Shown here: positions 1 to 8,780 of the stretch, in pieces
How the letters are laid out: every line of letters begins with the position of its first letter
Position numbering within the stretch: position 1 is the first letter of the stretch
DNA from: Saprospiraceae bacterium
Lineage (GTDB): Bacteria; Bacteroidota; Bacteroidia; Chitinophagales; Saprospiraceae
Reading direction: 5' to 3'
NCBI GenBank assembly: GCA_016713025.1
Contig: JADJPZ010000004.1
Coordinates: 1,674,001-1,738,000, forward strand
Length of the DNA: 64,000 nucleotides
Program-made: the position numbers and the translations under genes
Notes under the pieces: generated by a model
What the model was told of the DNA's origin: nothing
The model's database searches: none
Seen by the model: the letters and a program-made list of their open reading frames with translations, nothing else

Positions 1-19
1 AAAAATTTATACATTTCTG

Positions 20-571
20 ATGAAGTTATATATTTTTTGTATTTCAATATTTTTATTTTCAAGTTTTGATGTATCAAATTCTATTGGAAATAAAATAGAT
101 GCTTTTAATGGTGTGGCTGTTTATTTCAATGGTCCGGACTTCACTCATGTGTCCGGACGGAATGTGACCCCTGATGGATATAACCTTGGATTAAAGTTCC
201 AGTGTGTCGAATTTGCAAAAAGATATTATTACCAGGTTTTTGACCATAAAATGCCAAATGCTTTTGGTCATGCCAAAGATTTTTTTGACAAATCGCTTCC
301 TGACAAAGCTTTCAACAAAAAAAGGGGATTGATGCAATACAGAAATGTCCGCGAATACAAACCTCAGGTCCATGACCTCCTGGTATATGATGGTTATCCC
401 GGAAATAATTTTGGCCATGTAGCCATTATTTCTAAAGTAAGTGAAAATGAAATCGAATTGATTCAGCAAAATATGGGGTACAAAACCAGGCTTAAAATTC
501 CGCTTGTCAATTTCTATCAGTATTGGACCATAGCAGACTACAACATACTCGGATGGTTGAGAAAAGAATAA
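20..571 (+). CDS. Secreted CHAP-domain cysteine amidase/peptidase
   Basis: A 183-residue exported protein. The first ~20 residues form a hydrophobic signal peptide. The rest is a CHAP fold, a cysteine-dependent amidase/endopeptidase family that usually cuts peptidoglycan or gamma-glutamyl amide bonds. The nucleophile is visible in QCVEF (Cys62) and the catalytic His in FGHVAII (His133), the standard order and spacing. The protein is complete, starts with ATG and ends just before the convergent Mur ligase gene. The likely site of action is the periplasm. The substrate cannot be read from the sequence; a cell-wall role is inferred from family and from the Mpl-type gene next door. Confidence 0.8.
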   Translation: MKLYIFCISIFLFSSFDVSNSIGNKIDAFNGVAVYFNGPDFTHVSGRNVTPDGYNLGLKFQCVEFAKRYYYQVFDHKMPNAFGHAKDFFDKSLPDKAFNKKRGLMQYRNVREYKPQVHDLLVYDGYPGNNFGHVAIISKVSENEIELIQQNMGYKTRLKIPLVNFYQYWTIADYNILGWLRKE

Positions 572-576
572 TCCAG

Positions 577-1895
577 TCAACTGAAATCCATATCCATCTT
601 ATTAAAATTGCCGGAGGTCATCAATAAAATATTGTGGTACTCAAACTCTTTATCTGTAATACGGTTTTTTAGTTTTTTTTCATCAGTAAATACTTCCAGG
701 TGTGAATGACCAAATGATGTCATCAAAAATGACTCATCCAATGGTGGCATGTTTTTCATTTTCAGCGTATGTTCATTGAAAAACACAATGGCTTTGTCAG
801 CACTTTTCAGGGAATCGGCATATTTTGGAATAAAATCTTTATTCAGACTCGAAAATGTATGCAATTCCAGTACCGCAAGTAGTTTCTTAGTGCCAAACCA
901 CTCTTTAAATGCATCTGTGGTAGCTTTGACTTTACTGGGAGCATGGGCAAAATCAAGATATACTACCCTTTTATCATTTCCTGTGACTTTTTGCAGCCTT
1001 TTACTCGCTCCTTTAAAATCCATGATGGCAGTCATAAATTCGCTGCCATGTATACCTAGACTCCGACATACCAACATTGCTGCTTGCATATTGCGCAAGT
1101 TATGCTCACCAATCGTAGATATCGAATAGGTTTTATCTTCAAATACAACTTCCGATTGATTTTCAAACTGTTATAGGGCAAGGCTTCAGGATGTTTTGAT
1201 TGTTCCACTATGTCACAGAGCACCGCATCAGGTTCAAAATAAAAAAGTTGGCTGTTGTGTTCCATTGATTTGATAAAAATCAGAAACTGTTCTTTATAAT
1301 TATCAAAAGTAGGAAATACATTCATATGATCCCAAGCAATACCGGTAATCACAGCAATATGGGGTTTGTAATGATGGATCTTGGGTACTCTGTCAATAGG
1401 ACTGCTCAAATATTCATCTCCTTCGATGATGATGATCGGTGCATCTGTGAGTTTGACCATCCGCTCAAAGCCCTCCAATTGAGCGCCGACAAGATAATCA
1501 AAATCAAGCCTATGCTTTTGGAGCACGTGCAATATCATAGCTGTGGTAGTAGTTTTACCATGACTTCCGGCTACTACTACCCTTTTTTTGTCAAAAGCAT
1601 GCCGGTATATGAACTCAGGGTAAGAATACACTGGAATGCCATAAGATTGAGCTGCGATCAGTTCCGGATTATCAGCTTTTGCGTGCATGCCTAGGATAAC
1701 AAAGTCAATTTCTTGTGAAATTTTTTCAGGATTCCAGCCAAAATTTTGGGGAAGAATCCCGGCGTTTCTGAGGCGGGTCAATGATGGTTCATATATTTCA
1801 TCATCTGACCCTGATATATCATGTCCTGTGGCTTTCAGTTCAAGTGCTATATTATGCATCGCTGCACCTCCTATAGCTATAAGATGTATTCTCAC
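577..1895 (-). pseudogene. mpl: Mpl-type UDP-N-acetylmuramate:tripeptide ligase, single frameshift
   Basis: A Mur ligase of the Mpl group, which attaches recycled L-Ala-gamma-D-Glu-mDAP tripeptide to UDP-MurNAc in peptidoglycan recycling. The N-terminal part (1895 down to about 1165) has the Rossmann motif GGAAMHN at residues 9-15, the ATP loop GSHGKTTTT at 110-118 and the central-domain EGDEY. The C-terminal domain continues in another frame from about 1165 to 577. The joined length of about 440 residues matches the family. The break is a missing T in a T3 run of the coding strand (plus strand AAA at 1165-1167). Restoring it gives a continuous reading through SEVVFEDKTYSISTIGEHNL into the second part. 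It may be a sequencing error or a true lesion; Mpl is dispensable where it has been tested. Confidence 0.8.
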
Positions 1896-1912
1896 GGATT
1901 AATTTTGAAGAT

Positions 1913-1920
1913 CAAAGGTA
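1913..1920 (-). promoter_or_regulatory. TACCTTTG -7 box upstream of mpl
   Basis: On the minus strand TACCTTTG lies 17 bases before the Mur ligase ATG and matches the Bacteroidota -7 consensus TAnnTTTG. A TTGG lies about 20 bases further upstream, where the -33 TTG element is expected. This makes it one of the better promoter candidates in the window, with a very short leader. Inferred from consensus only. Confidence 0.5.
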
Positions 1921-2061
1921 AAAAAGGCACTTAAAATGACCCAATAATTGTTAAACTTTAGATAAACATTTGACATTTGGTGATAATATTTACTTTTATA
2001 TGGTCATATTGCAATATTTTTGTATTCAATTACGTTGTTTCATTCAAAGATTCAAAATATT

Positions 2062-2208
2062 ATGTTTAATAGAAATAGGAAATTTGCAATTTTGGCCATA
2101 GGCTTATTTGTTTTATCCGTTACATTTTCTTCATGTAACAGAGGAGGATATGGTTGTCCTTACGAGCTAAAATCTCCAATCAAAATCAACCTCTCTTTAG
2201 TAAAATAA
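2062..2208 (+). CDS. Small lipoprotein of unknown function
   Basis: A 48-residue protein read from the ATG at 2062. It has a basic N-terminus (MFNRNRK), a hydrophobic stretch and a lipobox-like VTFSSC, so it should be lipidated at Cys20 and leave a short Gly/Cys-rich tail (RGGYGC). An upstream in-frame ATG at 2020 would put 14 extra residues before the signal and is less likely. The stop lies 8 bases before ytxJ, so the two are probably co-transcribed. A TATTTTTG box at 2015-2022 could be the promoter. No function is known to me. Confidence 0.6.
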   Translation: MFNRNRKFAILAIGLFVLSVTFSSCNRGGYGCPYELKSPIKINLSLVK

Positions 2209-2216
2209 TAAAATTT

Positions 2217-2567
2217 ATGGTTTGGAAAACACTAGACTCTCTGCAGGGTTTAGATACGCTGTTGCATGAGTCGATGTCCAAAAACATTGTAATCTTCAAA
2301 CACAGTACAACTTGTTCTATCAGTCACATGGCAAAGATGAGATTGGAAGAAAACTGGGATTTGGATGATTTGGATATCTACTATCTTGACCTAAAAAAGT
2401 ATAGAAATGTATCCGATGCTATTGCTGAAAAGTTAAGTGTCCACCACGAATCACCTCAAATATTGCTCATTAGAAATAAAGAATGTATTTATGATGCTTC
2501 GCATTTTGATATTTCTGTCAATGAACTGAAAGAAAGTTTACTCTGGGGCACCACACCATCTTTATGA
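2217..2567 (+). CDS. ytxJ: Bacillithiol-system redox protein YtxJ family
   Basis: A 116-residue thioredoxin-like protein of the YtxJ family, which is linked to bacillithiol redox chemistry (de-bacillithiolation). The redox motif sits at the end of the first strand in FKHSTTCSIS, a single cysteine followed by Ile-Ser, as is typical of this family rather than a CxxC. I chose the ATG at 2217 (MVWKTLDS). The longer frame from 2154 overlaps the small lipoprotein gene and adds a sequence without family features. The stop overlaps the start of mnmD by four bases (ATGA), which suggests translational coupling. YtxJ implies that the organism makes bacillithiol, a common trait in Bacteroidota. Confidence 0.75.
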   Translation: MVWKTLDSLQGLDTLLHESMSKNIVIFKHSTTCSISHMAKMRLEENWDLDDLDIYYLDLKKYRNVSDAIAEKLSVHHESPQILLIRNKECIYDASHFDISVNELKESLLWGTTPSL

Positions 2568-3220
2568 TCAAAACTTCCGACGACGGGTCTCATACTGTTG
2601 TTTCAGAAAAATTCCAGGTTACATACCATTCCATACATGGTGCCATCACTGAAAGTAAAGTGGTATTCATAGAAGCCGGGCTTGAATATTTATATCAAAG
2701 TAAAAAGAACAATATTTCAGTTTTAGAAATGGGTTTCGGTACTGGCTTGAATGCATTTATGACTGCTCTATGGGCCGAAGAAAAAGATGTGAATCTTTCT
2801 TACACCGGAATAGAAGCTTACCCGATTTCGGAAGATAATTTTACACAATTAAATTTTGCCGATTTTTTGGGCTCCAAAGACTTATTTCTAAAAATACACC
2901 ATGCACCCTGGAATCAAAAAGTAACTTTGTCGCCCCATTTCAATGTGCAAAAAATTGAAACAAAGTTGCAGGATTATAAGAATGATGACTTGTATGATGT
3001 CATTTTTTATGACGCTTTTGGTCCCGGAGCACAGCAAGAACTTTGGGAAGCTGTAATGATGGACAAAATGTTTAAAATCCTATCTCCGGGTGGATTGTTG
3101 GTTACCTATTGCGCTCAAGGACAGTTCAGAAGAAACTTAAAACAAGCAGGATTCACAGTAGAAAAGATACCAGGACCACCAGGTAAAAGAGAAATGACTC
3201 GTGCATTAAAGCCAGAATGA
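2564..3220 (+). CDS. mnmD: tRNA mnm5s2U34 methyltransferase domain protein MnmD
   Basis: A 218-residue SAM-dependent methyltransferase that matches the MnmC N-terminal (MnmD) family. The enzyme adds the last methyl group of 5-methylaminomethyl-2-thiouridine at the wobble position of tRNAs. The SAM loop VLEMGFGTGL is near residue 53, and the family hallmarks DVIFYDAFGP (about 146) and PGGLLVTYCAQG follow. As in most Bacteroidota it stands alone without the FAD oxidase half of MnmC. It starts inside the ytxJ stop (ATGA) and is closed by a strong hairpin terminator. Confidence 0.9.
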   Translation: MIKTSDDGSHTVVSEKFQVTYHSIHGAITESKVVFIEAGLEYLYQSKKNNISVLEMGFGTGLNAFMTALWAEEKDVNLSYTGIEAYPISEDNFTQLNFADFLGSKDLFLKIHHAPWNQKVTLSPHFNVQKIETKLQDYKNDDLYDVIFYDAFGPGAQQELWEAVMMDKMFKILSPGGLLVTYCAQGQFRRNLKQAGFTVEKIPGPPGKREMTRALKPE

Positions 3221-3228
3221 AGAGAAAA

Positions 3229-3264
3229 AAATAAAGGGTTGAAATTCAACCCTTTATTTTTTTT
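3229..3264. terminator. Bidirectional hairpin terminator between mnmD and hpf
   Basis: A perfect inverted repeat, AATAAAGGGTTGAA then its complement around a single central base, is followed by a T8 run on the plus strand. It is preceded by an A-rich run that gives the T tract on the minus strand. It sits between the converging mnmD and hpf genes and can serve both. Confidence 0.85.
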
Positions 3265-3311
3265 ACAGAATTATTTTTTAAGTACGTCCCGAATCGGATA
3301 TACTCTCCATA

Positions 3312-3614
3312 CTATCTGACAGCCTGAGCTTTATCATTGAGCTTTTTAAGTTGTCTTTTAATATTTTCCAAAGCTTCATCAAATGAAGCCTCGAATGTTT
3401 TCTCTGTATTGGATGCCATCAAAGTACTGCCGGGAACAGTTAATTTGATATCTATCACTTTGTCTTTCACCTGACCGGAATTCTCAAGCTTAAGGTACAC
3501 TGTGGATTGAATAATTTTTGGATAAAACTTATCCAGTTTTTGAAGCTTATCACTTATATAATCCTTCAATTTTTGATCGGCGGTGAAATGCACCGTCTGA
3601 AATGTAACTGTCAT
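3312..3614 (-). CDS. hpf: Ribosome hibernation/stability factor (short HPF/RaiA)
   Basis: A 100-residue protein with the beta-alpha-beta-beta-beta-alpha HPF/YfiA fold: MTVTFQTVHFTADQKLKDYI at the start, then DKVIDIKLTVPGSTLMA and an amphipathic C-terminal helix. It binds the 30S decoding centre and keeps ribosomes inactive in stationary phase. The length fits the short form without the dimerising C-terminal domain. In Bacteroidota hpf normally follows xerC, as it does here (277 bases downstream). The gap holds nothing else that I can recognise. Confidence 0.85.
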   Translation of the reverse strand: MTVTFQTVHFTADQKLKDYISDKLQKLDKFYPKIIQSTVYLKLENSGQVKDKVIDIKLTVPGSTLMASNTEKTFEASFDEALENIKRQLKKLNDKAQAVR

Positions 3615-3891
3615 ACTTCAAAAAAATTTTATTGTTAAAAAATAAATTCCAAATTTAGTGTTGTACTCTCACCTCTGATTTACTGATATTCAAAACATAG
3701 TCTTCATGACATTTTGTATGAATAAAGATATGTAAAATAAATCAAATAAACAAGCTTAAGTTCTAAAATTAACATTTTTAATTGTACTTAATAAATGCAG
3801 GAATCTTTAACATATTGATTTAGATTTAATTACTTCATAACAACCTCTCATTGATTTATATCATATATCATTATGATTAAAAACATCTGCC

Positions 3892-4854
3892 TCAATTTTT
3901 TCTTGGATGCGCTCTACCATATGCTTCTTTCAACTTTGAAATACTATTGTGTGTATATACCTGAGTGGCTGCAAGATTGGCATGTCCCAAAAGCTCTTTG
4001 ATGGCATTTAGCTCAGCTCCGCGATCCAGCATATGTGTTGCGAATGAATGTCTCAATACATGAGGACTTTTTTTCTCCAGAGTAGTCACCCCTGAAAGCT
4101 TCATGTGCACAATCGTATGTACCAACCTGGGATAAATACGGTTCCCTTTCTGTGTCAGAAAAAGTGCATTCTCCGGATTTTCAGTAAACGAATGGTTCAT
4201 CACAGTCAAATAATGTTGTACTGAGTCAGTCAAGTCATTTGTCATAGGTATACTGCGCACTTTATTTCCTTTTCCTGTCACTCTGATTTCACCACGGGCA
4301 AAATTAATATCTTGGACATTCATACCCACAAGTTCTGCACGCCTTATGCCTGTAGAGTACAGTAGCTCTACTATAAATTTATTTCTCACTTCAGAGTAAA
4401 CGTCCTGCTTAGTATCTGAAGTAAGGTTATCTTCGAGCAGCCTTTCAATATTGGCATCATTTACTATTACCGGCAGTCGTTTTGCTTTTTTGGGTGCCAT
4501 TACCTTTTGCATGGGATTATTTGTAGTATACTTTTTTTTTATCAACCATTTAAAAAATGTCCTTAATGCTGAGATTTTTCTATTGACAGTCGCTGTATTG
4601 ATTTTTTCAGTCATCATACTTACCATCCAGCTCCTGATCATAAGATGACTGACATCAGGCACTCTTTGAGTTTCAAAAGTACGAAAACAAAAATCAGTAA
4701 ACTGCTCAAGATCAGTGGTATATGCCGCTGTACTATGACTGCTGTATTTTTTTTCAACTGTCAAATATGCTGTAAATTCAGAGATGCGTTCTTTTAAGAT
4801 CAAAATAGTAAATATTTTGGCACAAATTATAAATAAATATAATATGTAAGCCAA
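3892..4854 (-). CDS. xerC: Tyrosine recombinase XerC/XerD type
   Basis: A site-specific tyrosine recombinase. The N-terminal SAM-like DNA-binding domain begins near ERISEFTAYL. The catalytic set is complete: Arg in TGIRRAEL, Lys in TGKGNKVRSIP, His-x-x-Arg in HVLRHSFATHML, and His plus the nucleophile Tyr in LGHANLAATQVYTH. It most likely resolves chromosome dimers. The ATG at 4854 gives 320 residues with an odd hydrophobic extension; a TTG at 4803 would give about 303, the usual size, and is a plausible true start. It is not linked to any mobile element, and its neighbour is hpf, as in many Bacteroidota. Confidence 0.85.
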   Translation of the reverse strand: MAYILYLFIICAKIFTILILKERISEFTAYLTVEKKYSSHSTAAYTTDLEQFTDFCFRTFETQRVPDVSHLMIRSWMVSMMTEKINTATVNRKISALRTFFKWLIKKKYTTNNPMQKVMAPKKAKRLPVIVNDANIERLLEDNLTSDTKQDVYSEVRNKFIVELLYSTGIRRAELVGMNVQDINFARGEIRVTGKGNKVRSIPMTNDLTDSVQHYLTVMNHSFTENPENALFLTQKGNRIYPRLVHTIVHMKLSGVTTLEKKSPHVLRHSFATHMLDRGAELNAIKELLGHANLAATQVYTHNSISKLKEAYGRAHPRKN

Positions 4855-4903
4855 TTAACTTTAATATTTTGAAAAAAAACATTGAATCCACATGAAATTG
4901 TGA

Positions 4904-6109
4904 TCAGGTAGTCTCATTTAATACCGGCAATGCAACATAACCCTTGTAAGCGTCATCATCAGGAAAAACTACATTGGTATAATCCTCTACTACATTGTAC
5001 AGAGTATCTCTCTCCACCGGATTTCGTCCTACCCTTTTTATCATTTTGACGAGCTGCTCAGTGGTGAGTGCCGGATTTTGTTCTTCACTTCCAGCCATAG
5101 AGTATATTTTTGTGGTATCATCAATAGTACCATCTATATCGTCAACTCCAAAAGCCAATGACAATTGGGCCATATCCCTGCCTATCATAGGCCAATATGA
5201 CTTTATGTGATCAAAATTGTCAAGATAGATCCTTGAAATGGCGTAATTGCGCAGGTCTTCAACAGATGATACTACTGGAATGTGAGACAACTGATTATTT
5301 TCATTTCTGAATTTCAAAGGGATAAATGTTTGAAAACCATTTGTCTTATCCTGCAATTGCCTCAGTTGATCAAGATGATCTACTCTATGCCAATATTTTT
5401 CGATATGTCCATAAAGCATAGTGGCGTTAGATTTTCTTCCTAATCCATGCCATATCTCATGAATCCTTAACCATTGCTCACCACTGCACTTGCCTCCTGC
5501 TATCTGATCCCGGATTTCAGGATGAAATATTTCAGCACCACCACCCGGCATAGAATCCAGCCCTGCATCTCTCATCAGTTGCATACCTTCTTCATAAGAT
5601 ATTTTTTCTTTTTTAAACATATAATGATATTCTACCGGAGTCAATGCTTTGATATGAAGCTCCGGTCTATGCTGTTTGATCGCTTTAAACAAATTTGTAT
5701 AAAACTTCACATCGTATTGTGGCAAAACTCCACCAACTATATGCACTTCGGTCACAGGCCGATCATCATATTTCCTGATCATTTCCATCATTTCGTCATG
5801 GGTATACTCCCATCCGTCTTCTCTTTTTTTGATCAATCTGGAATATGAACAAAAAGTACAGGTATAGAGACATACATTGGTAGGCTCTAAATGAAAATTC
5901 CTGTTAAAATAGGTATTGTTGCCGTGTTTTTTTTCACGTATGTAGTTTGCAAGACTTCCTGTGAATGAAATATTTCCTTCATTAAAAAGCAGTAATGCAT
6001 CTTCATTGGAAATTCTTTCGCCATGAAAGACTTTTTCAGCTATGGTCCTGAGTTCAATGGAGATGCCTGGTGCTTTAAGCAGAAAATCAGGATCTGAATT
6101 TGTCAGCAT
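4904..6109 (-). CDS. mqnE: Aminofutalosine synthase MqnE (radical SAM)
   Basis: A 401-residue radical SAM enzyme. The [4Fe-4S] motif CLYTCTFC (CX3CX2C) is near residue 80, followed by VHIVGG and the SAM-binding MPGGGAEIF. MqnE joins SAM to 3-[(1-carboxyvinyl)oxy]benzoate, giving aminofutalosine in the futalosine route to menaquinone. The length and the NATMLYGH segment are typical. It stands alone here, with no other mqn gene in the window. Its start is 35 bases from a MITE-like insertion (6153-6327), so its promoter region may have been altered. An AACCTTTG at 6141-6148 on the minus strand is a near match to the -7 consensus. Confidence 0.92.
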   Translation of the reverse strand: MLTNSDPDFLLKAPGISIELRTIAEKVFHGERISNEDALLLFNEGNISFTGSLANYIREKKHGNNTYFNRNFHLEPTNVCLYTCTFCSYSRLIKKREDGWEYTHDEMMEMIRKYDDRPVTEVHIVGGVLPQYDVKFYTNLFKAIKQHRPELHIKALTPVEYHYMFKKEKISYEEGMQLMRDAGLDSMPGGGAEIFHPEIRDQIAGGKCSGEQWLRIHEIWHGLGRKSNATMLYGHIEKYWHRVDHLDQLRQLQDKTNGFQTFIPLKFRNENNQLSHIPVVSSVEDLRNYAISRIYLDNFDHIKSYWPMIGRDMAQLSLAFGVDDIDGTIDDTTKIYSMAGSEEQNPALTTEQLVKMIKRVGRNPVERDTLYNVVEDYTNVVFPDDDAYKGYVALPVLNETT

Positions 6110-6152
6110 AAAAATAGGTTTTTAATGAAACACAAAAAAACAAAGGTTGTTT

Positions 6153-6327
6153 GGGTGTATCCCATTTTTGCACTGTAATTGTTTCAACTGCCCGCTACCC
6201 TCATTCCCTAAAGAGCCTGTCAAGCTACGCTTGAGACGACCCATCCTTTAACTATTAACTATTAGGATAATCCACTAAATTGGAAACTTAAAAATTATAT
6301 AATATAGTGGAATTTTGGGATACACCC
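6153..6327. mobile_element. MITE-like element A, 175 bp, 8-bp target duplication
   Basis: A non-coding element with terminal inverted repeats GGGTGTATCCCA (6153-6164) and TGGGATACACCC (6316-6327). It is flanked by the direct repeat GGTTGTTT at 6145-6152 and 6328-6335, a perfect 8-bp target duplication. The interior contains, in reverse orientation, a core (AGGGAATGAGGGTAGCGGG) also found in elements B and C. It has no ORF, so it would have been moved by a transposase from elsewhere in the genome. It lies between the divergent mqnE and glycosyltransferase genes. Confidence 0.85.
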
Positions 6328-6383
6328 GGTTGTTTAAGGTTAAAAAATCATAACTTTACGCATCAATTTGCAGGTACTATAAG

Positions 6384-7298
6384 ATGCTTTCTATCCTTAT
6401 CCCTATATACAATCAAGATGTCAGACCTTTGGTTTATACCTTGTCCAAACAATGCAACAAGCTGAAAATCAGGCATCAAATCCTTTGTTTTGATGATTTT
6501 TCAGATCAGAAATATAAGGATATTAATCAGGAACTTGCATTTAAAATTGATATCAATTACACTGAAATACCTGAAAACCTGGGACGAAGCCGAATCAGAA
6601 ACTGGTTGGGCAAAGCAGCTTATTTTGAGTATTTATTATTTTTGGATGGTGATACAGTGATCAAATCCAAAGATTTTATTAAACAATACATCGATCATGC
6701 CAAAGAAGATTTTGTCATCTATGGTGGCAGAAATTACCAGCAAAATAAACCTAAATCAAAAAAGAAAATTCTTCATTGGAAATACGGAACAAAAAAAGAA
6801 GCATTGTCTGCTAAAAAAAGACAAAAAAATGCCTGGCTCAATTTTCAGTCCAATAATTTTTTGATACCGCAGAAAATATTCGCAAAACAAATGTTTGATG
6901 AGTCAGTAGAAGGTTATGGTTATGAAGATTTGTTGTACGCCAGAAAATTACAGCAGGATGGAATCAAAATAGAACATATCAATAATCCCACGCTACATGA
7001 TGGGCTTGAAATCAATACCGTTTTTATCAAAAAAACAGAAAATGCTATAGATAATCTTGTTAAGATCTATCTCAAATTTCCAGACATAAACACTAGATTG
7101 ACAAAAGGGTATGAATATATAAAAAACTATGGTTTGCTAAGCTCTTTTGAATGGACTTATTCAAAAATGAAAGATAAGATTCAGAAAAATATGCTGTCTG
7201 ACAATCCATCTGTTTCGTTATTTAATATGTGGAAACTACATCTGTTTGATGAAAAGCTTAAGGCTTTAAATCTTGAAAGTTTAAAAGATAAAAAATGA
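6384..7298 (+). CDS. Family 2 glycosyltransferase
   Basis: A 304-residue GT-A glycosyltransferase. It opens with the family 2 signature MLSILIPIYNQDVRPLV and has the nucleotide-sugar/metal DxD motif in LLFLDGDTV (about residue 90). A galactosyltransferase-like C-terminal segment EGYGYEDLLYARKL carries the probable catalytic ED. There are no transmembrane segments, so it acts in the cytoplasm or at the inner face of the membrane. The sugar and acceptor are unknown. It is followed at 28 bases by the SMP-30 lipoprotein, but I see no functional link. Confidence 0.8.
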   Translation: MLSILIPIYNQDVRPLVYTLSKQCNKLKIRHQILCFDDFSDQKYKDINQELAFKIDINYTEIPENLGRSRIRNWLGKAAYFEYLLFLDGDTVIKSKDFIKQYIDHAKEDFVIYGGRNYQQNKPKSKKKILHWKYGTKKEALSAKKRQKNAWLNFQSNNFLIPQKIFAKQMFDESVEGYGYEDLLYARKLQQDGIKIEHINNPTLHDGLEINTVFIKKTENAIDNLVKIYLKFPDINTRLTKGYEYIKNYGLLSSFEWTYSKMKDKIQKNMLSDNPSVSLFNMWKLHLFDEKLKALNLESLKDKK

Positions 7299-7326
7299 GT
7301 ATTAACCATTAAAATTTCATGAAATA

Positions 7327-8349
7327 ATGTGTACAAAAATCATACACGGATTACTGTTGCTTTTTATCCTGAGTTCGTGCAAATCAAATAAAAACACTCA
7401 TGTAAGGTCAATCCAAAAAATAGAAGTATTTGATCATGAAATGTTGAGCGTTGTCGACACATCATCCATTATTGAAGTCTTAGCTGATGGATTTACCTGG
7501 TCAGAAGGACCATTATGGTTAAAGTCAGAAAATATGCTCATTTTTACAGATGTGCCTGAAAATAAAATCTATTCGTGGGATGAAAAAAATGGGAAGAGAC
7601 TTTACTTATATCCTTCAGGATTTACAATAAATGATACCCGAGGTGGCAAAGAAGGTGCCAATGGCCTTGCCCTGAATGCCAATAATGAGCTCATACTTTG
7701 TCAACATGGAAATCGTACGGTAGCGAAAATGTTAACTCCATTATCTTCACCAAAAGACAGTTTTCAGTTCCTCACACAGAAATTTAACGATAAGAGATAT
7801 AATAGTCCAAATGATCTGCATATAGCAAAAAATGGCGATATGGTTTTTACTGATCCACCTTATGGATTGCCTGGTCAAGATCAGGACAGTATTAAAGAAC
7901 TGAAATTCAATGGTGTATACAAGCTTAGTTCAGATGGAGTAGTAACGCTCTTGGATAGTACTTTGACTCGTCCGAATGGCATAGCCTTAAGTCTGGACGA
8001 AAAGATATTGTATGTCGCAAATTCAGACCCTGAAAAAGCCATATGGAAGAAGTACTTATTGGATGATAACAAAAAGATTATTTCCAATTCGTTATTTGCA
8101 GACAAAACATGGATGGTAGCTAAGCATAAAGGATTGCCTGATGGTCTGAAAATCAGCTGTAAGGGTTATGTTTTTGCTACAGGACCTGGTGGCGTTTTAG
8201 TATTTAGTCCTAATGGAAGTCATTTAGGCACCTTTAATACCGGCTATGCTACTGCCAATTGTGCATTGGATCATGATGAATCTTATCTTTACATGACAGC
8301 ACATAACTATTTGATGAGGGTTAAACTGCGTAGATTTACAGGTAATTAG
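7327..8349 (+). CDS. SMP-30/gluconolactonase-like lipoprotein
   Basis: A 340-residue lipoprotein with lipobox ILSSC (Cys about 18) and then a six-bladed propeller of the SMP-30/gluconolactonase/LRE group. Recognisable blades are FTWSEGPLWL, GANGLALNANNELILCQHGN, SPNDLHIAKNGDMVFTDPPYG, RPNGIALSLDEKILYVANSD and PDGLKISCKGYVFATGPGG. The family binds a divalent metal and opens sugar lactones; the Glu of EGP, the Asn of SPND and the Asp of PDG are the usual ligands. It is probably anchored in the cell envelope facing the periplasm. The substrate is not determinable. Confidence 0.85.
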   Translation: MCTKIIHGLLLLFILSSCKSNKNTHVRSIQKIEVFDHEMLSVVDTSSIIEVLADGFTWSEGPLWLKSENMLIFTDVPENKIYSWDEKNGKRLYLYPSGFTINDTRGGKEGANGLALNANNELILCQHGNRTVAKMLTPLSSPKDSFQFLTQKFNDKRYNSPNDLHIAKNGDMVFTDPPYGLPGQDQDSIKELKFNGVYKLSSDGVVTLLDSTLTRPNGIALSLDEKILYVANSDPEKAIWKKYLLDDNKKIISNSLFADKTWMVAKHKGLPDGLKISCKGYVFATGPGGVLVFSPNGSHLGTFNTGYATANCALDHDESYLYMTAHNYLMRVKLRRFTGN

Positions 8350-8529
8350 TGTATAATGAATATGTCTCAAGATCATCCGATTGCCTGAACGATCTTGGAC
8401 CGCCCAGTGTAAAACGGTAATAAAAATTGATTTGTCTGTAAGTTACAATATTGCTTCAAAGCACTTAATATGTTTTGTATCAGGCAATAAAACTTGTCAA
8501 TTTTGGCATATCATAAGACCTTAAATCTA

Positions 8530-8769
8530 GAGGATATTTAAACTTTTATCATTTGGCTCCAAGCGGCAAATTTAATTTTATCCAGAGTTATATTTTTCGC
8601 TTTAGCTTCCAACTTATATTCAATATTCGCTGCGAGCAGCTGCTCGCAGTTCCTTCATAATTGAGTAAAGTATTTTACTCAATTCTCGTCACAGACGAGA
8701 CAATTCAGTCATCTTGACCAAAATTAAATCTCCTCGCATTCGCTTAAAAATAAAAATTTAAACATACTC
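8530..8769. repeat. 240-bp palindromic repeat with three internal hairpins
   Basis: The 430-base gap between 8350 and 8780 holds a long imperfect inverted repeat. Its two ends read GAGGATATTTAAACTTTTAT and, on the other strand, GAGTATGTTTAAATTTTTAT, and similarity continues inward for about 55 bases. Inside are three hairpins in a row: a perfect 20-base palindrome at 8630-8649 (CTGCGAGCAG and complement), an 11-bp stem at 8659-8684 (AATTGAGTAAA) and a 6-bp stem at 8685-8699 (CTCGTC/GACGAG). There is no ORF and no convincing target duplication. The end sequence recurs alone at 14584 and 46710. Confidence 0.7.
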
Positions 8770-8780
8770 TTTCTTACAAC

